Shown here: positions 11,860 to 21,408 of the stretch, in pieces | Layout of the letters: each line of letters opens with the position of its first letter | How positions within the stretch are numbered: the first letter of the stretch is position 1 | Assembly: GCF_020360975.1 (NCBI RefSeq) | Contig: NW_025408673.1 | Location: forward strand, 2,232,001 to 2,296,000 | Source: Hirsutella rhossiliensis | Lineage: Eukaryota; Ascomycota; Sordariomycetes; Hypocreales; Ophiocordycipitaceae | Direction: 5' to 3' | DNA: 64,000 nucleotides | The notes under the pieces: generated by a model | Databases searched by the model: none | What the model was told of the DNA's origin: nothing | The model's input: only the letters and a program-made list of their open reading frames with translations | Translations under genes and position numbers: made by a program

Positions 11860-13107
11860 ATGAGGCTGCGCGCCGCAGTCGCTGCCGCCGCCGCCGGCGG
11901 GCTTCTCCCCCCGATGGCCTCGGCCCAGTCCGTCTCCCTGGCCGCGACATCGGACCTGACCTTCATCACGGGCGCGAGGTCCATGGCCCCGCAGCAGACG
12001 GCCCCGCCCACGGGCATCTACGTGTCGTACGCGTCCAAGATCACCCTCACCGGGTCCAACTCGTCGAGCACCGAGACGTCGGCCTCGTCGGCCACGGGCA
12101 CGTCGACGCAGTCGTCGGAGCCACCGCGCAACACGCAGCCGTGCAACAACTACCTGGAGCTGTGCGGGCGCCGGTACGGAAACATCACAAACGTCGGCGC
12201 CCACAACTCGCCCTTTGTGCGGCCCGGCAACTCGGGCTCCAACCAGGAGCTGCCCGTCAAGACGCAGCTCGACGACGGCGTCCGCCTCGTCCAGGGCCAG
12301 ATGCAGTGGCCCGTCAACGGCTCCGTCCCCCATTTCTGCCACACGACGTGCGACCTCCTCGACGCCGGGCCCATTACCGACTGGCTCACCCAGGTGCGCG
12401 AATGGGTCGACGCCCATCCCTACGACGTCGTCACCGTCCTCCTCGGCAACGGCAACTACTCGACCCCGGACCTGTACGCCCCCTACATTGAGCAGACGGG
12501 CATCCTCAAGTACACCTACGAGGCCCCCTTCCTGCCCATGGCCCTGGACGACTGGCCCACCCTCGAGGACCTGATTGTCCGTGGCAAGCGCGTCGTCATG
12601 TTCATGGACTACAAGGCCGACCAGAAAAAGTATCCGTGGCTGCTCGACGAGTTTGCCCACATGTGGGAGTCGCCCTTTGACCCGCAGGACCGCAACTTTC
12701 CCTGCCCCGTCCAGCGGCCCCCGGGCCTCAGCAACGAGACGGCGCGGGACCGGCTCTACCTCGCCAACCACAACCTCAACGTCCAGTTCAACGTCTTTGG
12801 CGCAGAGGTGCTGGTCCCCGCCGTTGCCGTCCTCAACCAGACCAACGCCGCCGAGGGCCCCGGCAGCCTTGGCCTCGCCGCCAACAACTGCCGCAACGAC
12901 TGGGGCCGCACCCCCAACTTCCTCCACGTCGACTACTACAACTACGGCCAGCCCCCTGGCTCCGTCTTCGAGGTGGCCGCCAGAGCCAACAACGTCACCT
13001 ACAACCGCACCTGCTGCGGCAAGGTCTCGTCGGCCCCGGCGACCCTTGGCGGCGCATTGTGGCCCTCGGTCGCGACCTTGATGCTGGCCATGTTCCTGAT
13101 ACTATAG
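11860..13107 (+). CDS. PLC-like phosphodiesterase, probably GPI-anchored
   Basis: 415 residues in one exon. A signal peptide (residues 1-22, Ala-rich core) is followed by a Ser/Thr-rich linker (~60-92) likely to be O-glycosylated. The PLC-like TIM-barrel domain begins at CNNYLELCGRRYGNIT. The likely catalytic H115 is in NVGAHNSPF and a second histidine, H161, is in HFCHTTCDLLDAG, the family's typical spacing. Many N-glycosylation sequons are present. The C-terminus is a hydrophobic segment (LWPSVATLMLAMFLIL) preceded by small residues (SSAPATLGG), as in GPI-attachment signals. It is only distantly similar to the PLC-like protein at 7107-8672, so this is not a recent tandem copy. Substrate unknown. 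Confidence 0.88.
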   Translation: MRLRAAVAAAAAGGLLPPMASAQSVSLAATSDLTFITGARSMAPQQTAPPTGIYVSYASKITLTGSNSSSTETSASSATGTSTQSSEPPRNTQPCNNYLELCGRRYGNITNVGAHNSPFVRPGNSGSNQELPVKTQLDDGVRLVQGQMQWPVNGSVPHFCHTTCDLLDAGPITDWLTQVREWVDAHPYDVVTVLLGNGNYSTPDLYAPYIEQTGILKYTYEAPFLPMALDDWPTLEDLIVRGKRVVMFMDYKADQKKYPWLLDEFAHMWESPFDPQDRNFPCPVQRPPGLSNETARDRLYLANHNLNVQFNVFGAEVLVPAVAVLNQTNAAEGPGSLGLAANNCRNDWGRTPNFLHVDYYNYGQPPGSVFEVAARANNVTYNRTCCGKVSSAPATLGGALWPSVATLMLAMFLIL

Positions 13108-13725
13108 ACTGGTCCTCTTTCTCTATCCCTGTCCCTGTGGTCTGGGGTCATGCTGCGGGTGTGTTTGCTGAAAATCCCGGGGCGGCTGGAATGATTTGCC
13201 TGGCCCAGCATCGGATGTTTGTGCCGGAGTCAGGGGATATATGTCTGCTGGCGTCTTTGCTGTACATGATTGGGAGCATCACGCGGTGCCTCGCCCACGC
13301 AGTATTTGTTGAAATGGATTCATTGTCCAATGTTTGGCGCTCGGGATGATGCATAGGTATCTATCTAATTTTTTTTGCTAAGACATTCAAGAATAGCCGG
13401 CCCTGTTAAGCGCCCAATGTTTGCGCTTGTCCGGCCTCCTTGCATGTACTACCGACGCCCAGGTGGTAGCCCAGTAGCCCAATCAAGGCCGTCGCATCGC
13501 AGCTGAATGGTCCGTCAGTCACGGCTCCATCGAAGGAAGGATCTGGTGTGGGGGATCGGGAGCAGATACCCTGCCTGCCAGCCCTATCACTGCGGGCCCC
13601 GTTCCATCCATCTGTCCCGCCGACAATTTCTCCACGATTGCTTGCCGCACACCTACGATTGATGGCGCCCGGCTCTTGGCAGATCAAACATTGGGAGCTC
13701 ATGCTCCGACAAGAGTCCCTCAAGC
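13108..13725. other. intergenic, no gene seen
   Basis: 3' UTR of the PLC-like gene and upstream region of the DUF3433 gene. No additional gene or repeat is seen apart from the TA tract at its right end. Confidence 0.55.
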
Positions 13726-13745
13726 GCGCATATATATATATATTC
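13726..13745 (+). promoter_or_regulatory. TATA-rich element upstream of the DUF3433 gene
   Basis: A short (AT)n run in otherwise GC-rich DNA, about 100-120 bases before the ATG at 13847. The position suits a core promoter, though a simple AT microsatellite is also possible. Confidence 0.45.
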
Positions 13746-13846
13746 CCTCGCTTGAACGGCGCGTATGCTTTGCTGCCCCGTCTCGTCGCTCTCGCATTGC
13801 ATCCCAGCCGCTTCAGCAAACTCGATCATGATCCGCCGCTCGAACC

Positions 13847-16426
13847 ATGGACCACCTTAGCGAGCCGGGCAGAGAGCCGTCTCGCCAGTCCGACGCTCTT
13901 GACGGTGGCCCGCTGCGACATTACCCGTCTAACATATCGGCGCTCAGTGATGCCGGCTTCACCCCCTATGATCCGACGTTGCACTCGCAACAGAACCTGC
14001 GCGGCCGAGAGTCCCTCATCTCCATAGACTCTCGCCACGAGGCAGACCCGGGCCGGTCCGGCGGCGGCTCTTCCTATGACCCGAGCCCGGCTTGGCCTGG
14101 CTCCTCGCCCTATACCGGGGCCGCCGGCGGGACAAGGTTTGCGCCTGTCAGGGGCTCCGTCCTCGAGTCGTTTGCGTCTCGGACGCTCTCGAGGGGCAGG
14201 CGCAAGTCGAGTCGCGCGTCGTTGCGGCCGCAGAATGCTGTCCCTGCCAGCATCGAGGAGGAAGAGTACGACCTGTCGTTGCTGCGGTCCGCCGCGCCTT
14301 TGGGACAGGAGCCGCGGTACAATGCCATCCCCGAGGAGGAGCCTGCCGTGCCCATATTCGACGTCACCTCGGCACTGGGGCCCATGGACTCGCACGACGC
14401 AGACTTCATCAAGAAGCTCCAGGAGCAGGAGGCCCAGGGCACCCTCACGGGGGGGCTTGGCCAGGGCTTCGCAGGGGACTCGAGGCTCCGGCTACGCGAC
14501 TCGGAACTGCTCTCGTCCCCCATGGTCCCGTCGAGGAGCCTGACCCGCTCCTTCACCCGGCGCAGGTCCGTCAAGGCCGTCGGTCGGGCAGAGACGATAC
14601 GCGAGGCGGGACAGGGCGAGGCCAACCGACGGGGCCAAGTCGTCGAGGTGGTTCTCGAGGAGCCCATGGCTGGGGCCGACCTCAGCAATATGGAGGGCTC
14701 CAGCATGCTCTATGGCCCCGAGACGCGACGTTCGTCGTTGGCGGCCAAGGGCCAGGTGACGCAGGTGTTTTACCCGCAGCCCGACTGGAAGCCCTTTTCG
14801 ATGCGGTGGCCCTACCTTAGCATGCTGATCCTCCTCTCCGTCGCGCTGGCCGCCATGCAGGAGCTGCTGTACCGCACGTTCCGCAACAAGGCCATCGCCA
14901 GCTTCCACTCTCCCCACGATGTGGAACCGTCCGTGTACTTTGCCGTCAAGTTCGCGCCCTCGATATGCGCCGTCTTGTATGGCGTGCTGTGGCAGTTTAC
15001 CGACTTCGAGGTACGCCGGCTCGAGGCCTTTTACCAGCTGTCGAGGGAGGGCGGCGCGCTGGCGGCCGAGTCCATCAATGTCGACTACGTCACCAGCTAC
15101 AACATGCTGCGGCCCTTGCGCGCGCTCGGGCGGCGGCACTACGCCGTGGCCTTGTCGTCGGTGGCGACCATCTTGGCCGTCTCGGTGGTGCCGACGTGCG
15201 CGGCTGCGTGCATTGTCATGAGCCCGGGCCGGAGCGAGCGCATGAGCAACCCCGACGCGGAGAAGTTTCTGCACCTTTCGGCCATCTGGTCCCGGCTACT
15301 GACGGCGACGCTGGTCATCTGCGCCGTCCTCGGCGCTGCCCTCTTCTACATGCTCCAGTCGCGGCGCTCGGGCTTGCTGGCCGACGTGCGAGGCATCGCC
15401 GGCCTGGCCTCGATGGCCGTGGTGAGCCACATCCTCATGGACTTTAAAGACATGGACACGGCCAAGCACAGCGACATTCACCTCAGGCTCAAACATAACC
15501 GCTACATGCTGCGCAACTCGTCCCTGGCGCCCGACGACGAGAATCCTGCGTCTTCACAGGAGCGAGACCGGTACCAGGAGACGCACCTGTCCGAGAACCC
15601 GCACCCGCTGATGCTGCGCCCGGCGGGGTGGGTACCGTTCGTCGTCGGGTCGCTGGCGCTGACGGCCTTTATCCCGACGTTTCTGTTCACGGGGGCGGCC
15701 GTCGTGGCGGACCGGGCGCCGTGGCTGTTGACGGCGTCGGCCGTGTGCCTCAAGCTATCGTGGAACGCCATGGAGACAGCGGTGCGTGTCATGGAGCCCT
15801 TTTACATCCTGTCGAGGAGGCACGCGCCGGCGAGGACGCTGATGCTCGACTACACGGCGTTGCCCTTTGGATACCTGCCGCTGCGGGCGCTGTTCAACGG
15901 ACACGCGCTCGTCGTCATGGTCGGGCTCGGCAGCGTCATGGCCGAGCTGTTGACGATCCTGGTGACGGGCCTGGCCACGGTGGACGGGCAGGAATTTCTG
16001 GGCCGCGGCAACGGACGGACGGCGCGGCCCATCAACTCGGGCCAGGAGACGGCCAAGTCGTTCTACCTGTCGTTTGGGCTGTCCATGTTCATTTTGGTGT
16101 ACATGACGGGGGCCGGGTGCGTCGTGTTTGCGCGGCGGCGGCACCCGTTCCTGCCGCGGCAGCCCAACACGATTGCGTCGGTGCTGGCGTACATCCACCA
16201 GAGCAAGATGCTGTACGACTTTGTGGGGACGGCCAAGCTGAGCAAGGCGGAGACGGCGCGGCGACTGAACGGCGGCGGGCGGCGGTACGGGCTCGGCTGG
16301 TTCGAGGGCCGCGACGGGCAGACGCACTGCGGCGTGGACCAGGAGGAGCTGACGAGTAACTACAAGCACGGCGTCGACTATTCGCAGCGCAACCAGCCGT
16401 GGAATGTGCGCTGGGATGTGTTTTGA
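13847..16426 (+). CDS. DUF3433 multi-TM protein, spray-like
   Basis: 859 residues in one exon. Residues 1-310 are disordered and Ser/Arg/Glu-rich (cytosolic). Residues ~325 to ~790 contain about 8-10 transmembrane helices. The two DUF3433 repeats are recognisable: the first around residue 386-415 (VRRLEAFYQLSREGG ... INVDYVTS), the second around 645-680 (MEPFYILSRRHAPAR ... MLDYTALPFGYLPLRAL). The related Neurospora spray protein is an internal membrane protein needed for normal calcium distribution and hyphal tip growth (established). Whether this is the true ortholog or a paralog cannot be decided. It sits next to the FLC/TRP-like channel gene on the same strand, 2.7 kb apart. A TA-rich element precedes it and AATAAA follows at 16675. 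Confidence 0.82.
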   Translation: MDHLSEPGREPSRQSDALDGGPLRHYPSNISALSDAGFTPYDPTLHSQQNLRGRESLISIDSRHEADPGRSGGGSSYDPSPAWPGSSPYTGAAGGTRFAPVRGSVLESFASRTLSRGRRKSSRASLRPQNAVPASIEEEEYDLSLLRSAAPLGQEPRYNAIPEEEPAVPIFDVTSALGPMDSHDADFIKKLQEQEAQGTLTGGLGQGFAGDSRLRLRDSELLSSPMVPSRSLTRSFTRRRSVKAVGRAETIREAGQGEANRRGQVVEVVLEEPMAGADLSNMEGSSMLYGPETRRSSLAAKGQVTQVFYPQPDWKPFSMRWPYLSMLILLSVALAAMQELLYRTFRNKAIASFHSPHDVEPSVYFAVKFAPSICAVLYGVLWQFTDFEVRRLEAFYQLSREGGALAAESINVDYVTSYNMLRPLRALGRRHYAVALSSVATILAVSVVPTCAAACIVMSPGRSERMSNPDAEKFLHLSAIWSRLLTATLVICAVLGAALFYMLQSRRSGLLADVRGIAGLASMAVVSHILMDFKDMDTAKHSDIHLRLKHNRYMLRNSSLAPDDENPASSQERDRYQETHLSENPHPLMLRPAGWVPFVVGSLALTAFIPTFLFTGAAVVADRAPWLLTASAVCLKLSWNAMETAVRVMEPFYILSRRHAPARTLMLDYTALPFGYLPLRALFNGHALVVMVGLGSVMAELLTILVTGLATVDGQEFLGRGNGRTARPINSGQETAKSFYLSFGLSMFILVYMTGAGCVVFARRRHPFLPRQPNTIASVLAYIHQSKMLYDFVGTAKLSKAETARRLNGGGRRYGLGWFEGRDGQTHCGVDQEELTSNYKHGVDYSQRNQPWNVRWDVF

Positions 16427-18300
16427 CCGGTTGGTCCGTTTGCTGGCTGGACGGGGACGGCCGGCTGTGACGGGCAGACGCGCTGGGATGGGGTTTGGAT
16501 GGCGAGACCGGCGTGCTTGGAGACTCGAAGCCGTGGTTTATAATGTTGCTGGCAGCATGTGGCATGCTGTGGTGTCGGCAGGATCAGGAGATATATGTAT
16601 ATATATATATATATATATGGTACTTATATCTGTCGGGGCGTTGTCCTTTGGCCTGGTTGAACGGCCTAAGTATTAATAAACGGTCTAATTTAATGGACAT
16701 GAAACCTGAGCTCGTAGACCCCTGGCATTACGAGCCCTTACGGTAGTCGGGAAGGACGGACGATTCCCATGATTCGTCACTTTGGCCCTCGTCTCTCTTC
16801 ACCATCCACGATGAGACGTCGCATTGACAAGCCATTGTGTGCACCCGTCAGCACGGGCGGCGTCAGCAGAGCAGCGACAGGACGGCAGGGCCCAGATGCG
16901 ACACGGAAGGGCACCCTGGTTCAGGAGCGAGACATGAGGTGCCAAGTCGACGTGCTTGTTGTTTATTGCCGAAAATCTCACTTGGCTTTATTTTTAGGGT
17001 CCATATTTCAAGACGTCTATGCATGAATTGCTGCGAGGTACGGCAATGCGCGACTAGAGCATATTTGAATGGAGGAAGAAGTGGACGGGTCTCGCGTGCG
17101 CAATGTCTCCAGTGCATCCGGGGCTTCCCTCTTTTGATGTCCTCTTGTTTTGAAGGGTTGGGGGAGACGAGGAAGCGTGGTCAATAGCGCCAGATGCATG
17201 AGGAGCGGAGCGGCCCTTGGGCGAGAATGGTCGGTTGGGAGGCGGCTGTGCACATGCCATTCTGTCAATGTCCTAGAACAGAGACAGGTTTGCGTGCCGT
17301 TTACCCTTTGGAAGCCCCGGCAACAATAACAGCAAGCATAATGAATGATGACGAATCCAGCCTTGTACGTATGTAAAGTAGGTAGTCGGTACGGAGTACG
17401 TACAGGAGACGCCGCCCATGCTGCCAGGGGGTGCGGCGCGAGATGGGATGCCAAGGTAGACAGAAGGTTACCCCCACGTTGCCTGAGACGCCTGAAGATG
17501 CGGCCCCGGGGGCAGTGCTTTTAATTTCGACGAGAGTGCACCTGCTATACCTTGCCAAGTACGTGGGTACTGTATGCATGCCTCGTGGAAACATCAACGG
17601 ACAGCCTGGGTCCGTCAATGACTGACTGTTGCTTGAGGGTACAGACAGACCCGGGGCATCTCGACTCGGCCAGCCGGCACCGCCGAATGGGGCTGTCGGT
17701 GGTGATCCCGGCCGGCTTGGCTGCAATCTTGCAGGGCATTACAGTGGGCTGATGAATCAAAGCCGTGGGCCGACGGATACGGATCGAGTGCCCTCCGTGT
17801 GTCCCGTCAGTCCAGGCCCATGATGGTGATGGAAAACCTCAGAAAAGTCTAAGCGAAGAAACAGGTCATGGACCTGAATTCGCTCGCGGGCCTTACCGGG
17901 TGCGTCGGCCAAGTCAGGGGGTGTGCGTGTGTCTGGGGAATGCGTCGAGTACCGACTGTTAGAGCGGATACGAGACGGTGCGCTGGGCCGCGGTCGAGCG
18001 CCGAGACGGGGACATGTTCTCCAGTGCAAAGAAGCGCACACCTCCAAGTACTGCACAGCCTCTCGCGGCCCACCGCTCGGCGCGCTCCAAGACACGCTAT
18101 CAGGTCGCCCATCAGGCGGTACTCATTTCCTGCTCAGAAATGGGCTCGCTGGCTGGGGGCTGGGCGCTAAGAAACCTGCGCGTTCCCTTAATCATCATAA
18201 TACTGTACCAGTGTGATACCGGGCGCGGCCCTTCCTCTTGCACCCACGCGCATGTATCTGCATGTTCCTTGATGGATGGGTTCCTATCGTCATGTGCCCA
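16427..18300. other. intergenic with TA microsatellite, no gene seen
   Basis: Contains a (TA)n run at 16591-16618 and AATAAA at 16675-16680 (candidate polyadenylation signal of the DUF3433 gene). Small open frames are not protein-like. Confidence 0.55.
16591..16618. repeat. TA microsatellite
   Basis: About 14 TA units with one G interruption near the left end, 165 bases downstream of the DUF3433 stop. Confidence 0.85.
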
Positions 18301-19091
18301 CTTCCACGCTGCGTCCGTCTGCGGGTGGCCTCCTCCCAGGCTCTACTCCCCCACCCCCTCCCCCCAACTCCCACTCTCACCCACTCGCTCGCTACCGCCT
18401 GCTTGCTGCTGTTTGTTGCCGCTGCGACGCCGACGCAACCCCCTTCCCATTTCCTCCTCCATCCATTCTCCCTCATCCCCCATCAACAACAACCCGCCTC
18501 CGCCAGACGCTCCCGAGGGATACAATCGACAACGACTCCCTCACCGCTCGCTAATAGTTCGCCCTCGCGTGCCTCGACTCTTTTTTCCGTCGAGTGCCTT
18601 TCCCCCTTAGTCTCGTCTCGCGCTTCCTTTTTCTCCGCTTCTCGATTCAATCAAGCCCCCCGGCTCTTCTCTCTGGCAGATTTCCCTTCGATTGCACAAA
18701 CGCCCGACAGGAATCAATCGGACTTCCACCGACCGACGCTTCGCCATACATCGCCCCCATCGTCTACGCAGCGCGAGTTGGTCTGTTTGCCGGGAGACAC
18801 ACGACACATTTAGGTGGTTGGCTCCAGCGCTGCAATCGACCCTTTGTTCGCCTCCGCACGCACGCACGTTCCGCACAGGCAGTCGTCATTCTTGGGCGGC
18901 CATTTTTAGGTTGAGAAAAACTTGAACTGTCAAGTCGCATCTCGCTCAGCGCCAACGCGGCGTCATCTCGATTTGGTCGACTCAACGCCGCCGTGCTTCC
19001 AAGTCGCCCAACGACGCGGTGACGCCTCGACCAAAGTCTCGTCTCCCCCAGTCGATCTAGCGAGCCTCCGGGCTACCCGAAATCCCTCACC
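18300..19091 (+). promoter_or_regulatory. long pyrimidine-rich leader of the FLC-like gene
   Basis: The plus strand is markedly C/T-rich from about 18340 to 18710, just upstream of the FLC-like ATG. Such CT stretches are typical around transcription starts of highly expressed filamentous-fungal genes. This suggests a 5' UTR of several hundred bases. No TATA box is seen. Confidence 0.45.
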
Positions 19092-21320
19092 ATGCGGTCG
19101 CTCCTCAGAGGGCCGCTTCTCCTCCTCGCCTCGATGGCTGCCCTGTCATCGCCGGCGTCGGGCGAGAAGCTGCTCATGTCCAACTCGCTCAATACCTGCC
19201 AGCAGGACTCGAGTTTCACGGCCTCGCTCTTCAACGTCGTCTACACCCCCGCCAACAACTCAGCCAACATCGACATGGTGGCCACGTCGTCGGTCCAGGG
19301 CAAGGTGCTCTTCGACCTCGCCATTTCCGCCTATGGCTACCAGTTCCTCCGCCTGACCGTCGATCCCTGCAACATTGATCTCGCCGGCCTATGCCCCATG
19401 GTCGCGGGCAAGATCCCTTTTGGCTTCAACCTGCCCATCAGCGAGAGCGCCGCCAAACAGATTCCCGAAATCGCCTACAACATCCCCGATCTCGACGCCA
19501 CGGTCCGCGTCTACGTCAACCTGACAGCGACGGGCGAGAGTGTCGCCTGCGTCGAGGCCGACATCTCCAACGGCAAGACGGTCGACCTGCTGGGCGTCAA
19601 GTGGGCCACGGCCATCATTGCCGGCCTCGCCCTCGTCTCCTCGGCCGTCGTCAACGGCCTAGGCCACTCCAACACGGCCGCCCATGTCGCCGCCAACTCG
19701 CTATCCCTCTTCGGCTACTTCCAGGCCCAGGCCATTCTCGGCCTCACCAGCGTCCAGCTGCCCCCCATTGTGCAGTCGTGGACCCAGGACTTTCAGTGGT
19801 CCATGGGCATCATCCGTGTCGGCTTCATGCAGGATATCTTCACCTGGTACCAGCGCGCCACGGGCGGCACCCCGTCCACCATTTTCGACTCCCTCACCAC
19901 CGTCTCTGTCCAGGTCGCCAAGCGCTCCCTCGACTACGCCGACACGAGCCTGAACCTCTTCAAACGCGGCCTCGCCATGATGCCCCGCTCTGCCGTCGTG
20001 GATGCCGCCCGCTCCCTCGTCAAGCGCAACAACATCACGACCGGCTCCGGCGCTTACATTGTCTATGGCATACAGCGCGTGGCATTTAGGTCCAAGATTG
20101 AGACAACCAACCTCTTCATGACGGGCCTGACCTTTTTCTGCATCTTTGTCGTCCTTACAGTGCTCATCGTCGCCGCCTTCAAGGGCATCTGCGAGCTCTT
20201 TGTCCGCAATAAGTGGATGGACAAGGACAAGTTCCTCGACTTCCGCAATGGCTGGCTCACTGTCCTCAAGGGCATCCTCTTCCGCGTTGCCCTCATCGGC
20301 TTCCCCCAGATGGCAATTCTCTGCCTGTGGGAGTTCACGCAAAACGACTCGCCCGCCGAGATTGTCCTCGCCGTCTTCTTCTTCTTCGGCATGGCCATCA
20401 CTCTGGCTTGGGGCGCCAGCAAGGTGATCCGCATTGCACGCCGCTCTGTCGCCATGCACCGCAACCCGGCCTACATCCTCTTCTCCGACCCCCAGGCTCT
20501 CAACAAGTGGGGCTTCCTCTACATCCAGTTCCGGGCCTCGGCCTTTTACTTCATCGCGCCCGTCCTCGGCTACACCCTCATTAAGGCCATGTTTGTGGCC
20601 TTTTCGCAGCGCAGCAGCGTCGCCCAGGCCATTGGGTTCGTCATTGTCGAGGCCGGCGCCCTCATTGCCGCCTCGGTCCTGCGGCCGTGGATGGACAAGA
20701 GCACCAACTCGTTCAACATTGCCATTTGCGTCGTCAACTTCCTCAACGCAATCTTCCTCCTCATCTTCTCCAACGTCTTTGGCGCCCCGCCCCTCGTCGT
20801 CGGCGTTGTCGGCGTCGTCCTCTTCGTGCTCAACGCCGCCTTTTCGTTGATCCTGCTCATCATGGTCATCGTGTCGACGACCATCACCTTCTTCCGCAAG
20901 AACCCCGATGCCCGCTACCAGGTCATGGCCGATGACCGCGCCTCCTTCATGAAGTCGCAAACGCAGCTGACGACGACGACGGAGCTCGACGCCCTCGCCG
21001 CGACGGCCCGCGGCGACAAGGGCGGCTACAAGTCGCACCTGGACCTCGACGACGACAACGAGTCGCTCTCGTCGGAAGATCTTCGCCGACGCGCAGACAC
21101 GCATGGCTCACAGGGCTCCTACCACCAGGCTAGCAGCGGACCTCGGTCTCCCGTCAACCCGTCGATGCCCCTCTTCCCGGCCGGCGGTCAACGGCCCCAG
21201 AGCCCTTTCCGGTCTGCCTCGCCCAACAACTTCAACCGCTCCGGGTCGTCGCTCGGGCAGCATCGGTCAAACGATGACTCGAGCTCGGCCGGGTATCGCG
21301 CACAAAACACTGCCAGGTAG
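19092..21320 (+). CDS. FLC/TRP-like ion channel family protein with ML-like domain
   Basis: 742 residues as a single open frame. A signal peptide (~1-24) is followed by an ML-like lumenal/extracellular domain (~25-160) with spaced cysteines (NTCQQDS, DPCNID, GLCPM, VACVEAD), then a membrane region of about nine TM helices (~165-615), and a disordered Ser/Asp-rich cytosolic tail. This is the architecture of yeast FLC1-3 (proposed FAD carriers; linked to calcium) and fungal TRP-like channels. It probably acts in ER, Golgi or plasma-membrane calcium and wall homeostasis. The ATG context is good (CACCATGCGG). The stop at 21318-21320 overlaps a possible GTAGGT donor. An intron 21317-21368 would replace it with a short C-terminal exon ending at TAA 21406-21408, so the true C-terminus is unsure. 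Confidence 0.88.
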   Translation: MRSLLRGPLLLLASMAALSSPASGEKLLMSNSLNTCQQDSSFTASLFNVVYTPANNSANIDMVATSSVQGKVLFDLAISAYGYQFLRLTVDPCNIDLAGLCPMVAGKIPFGFNLPISESAAKQIPEIAYNIPDLDATVRVYVNLTATGESVACVEADISNGKTVDLLGVKWATAIIAGLALVSSAVVNGLGHSNTAAHVAANSLSLFGYFQAQAILGLTSVQLPPIVQSWTQDFQWSMGIIRVGFMQDIFTWYQRATGGTPSTIFDSLTTVSVQVAKRSLDYADTSLNLFKRGLAMMPRSAVVDAARSLVKRNNITTGSGAYIVYGIQRVAFRSKIETTNLFMTGLTFFCIFVVLTVLIVAAFKGICELFVRNKWMDKDKFLDFRNGWLTVLKGILFRVALIGFPQMAILCLWEFTQNDSPAEIVLAVFFFFGMAITLAWGASKVIRIARRSVAMHRNPAYILFSDPQALNKWGFLYIQFRASAFYFIAPVLGYTLIKAMFVAFSQRSSVAQAIGFVIVEAGALIAASVLRPWMDKSTNSFNIAICVVNFLNAIFLLIFSNVFGAPPLVVGVVGVVLFVLNAAFSLILLIMVIVSTTITFFRKNPDARYQVMADDRASFMKSQTQLTTTTELDALAATARGDKGGYKSHLDLDDDNESLSSEDLRRRADTHGSQGSYHQASSGPRSPVNPSMPLFPAGGQRPQSPFRSASPNNFNRSGSSLGQHRSNDDSSSAGYRAQNTAR

Positions 21321-21408
21321 GTTGTCCATTCCGAGATGGGAAACGAGCGACGGGTGACTAACAGCTAGAGCAGCCCGTGGCAACGTGGAGCAGGCTACGA
21401 CTAAATAA

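Noticed and set aside
19701..21104. 467-codon open minus-strand frame opposite the FLC-like gene
   Set aside because: Acidic/Gly-rich shadow of the TM-coding strand, no domain.
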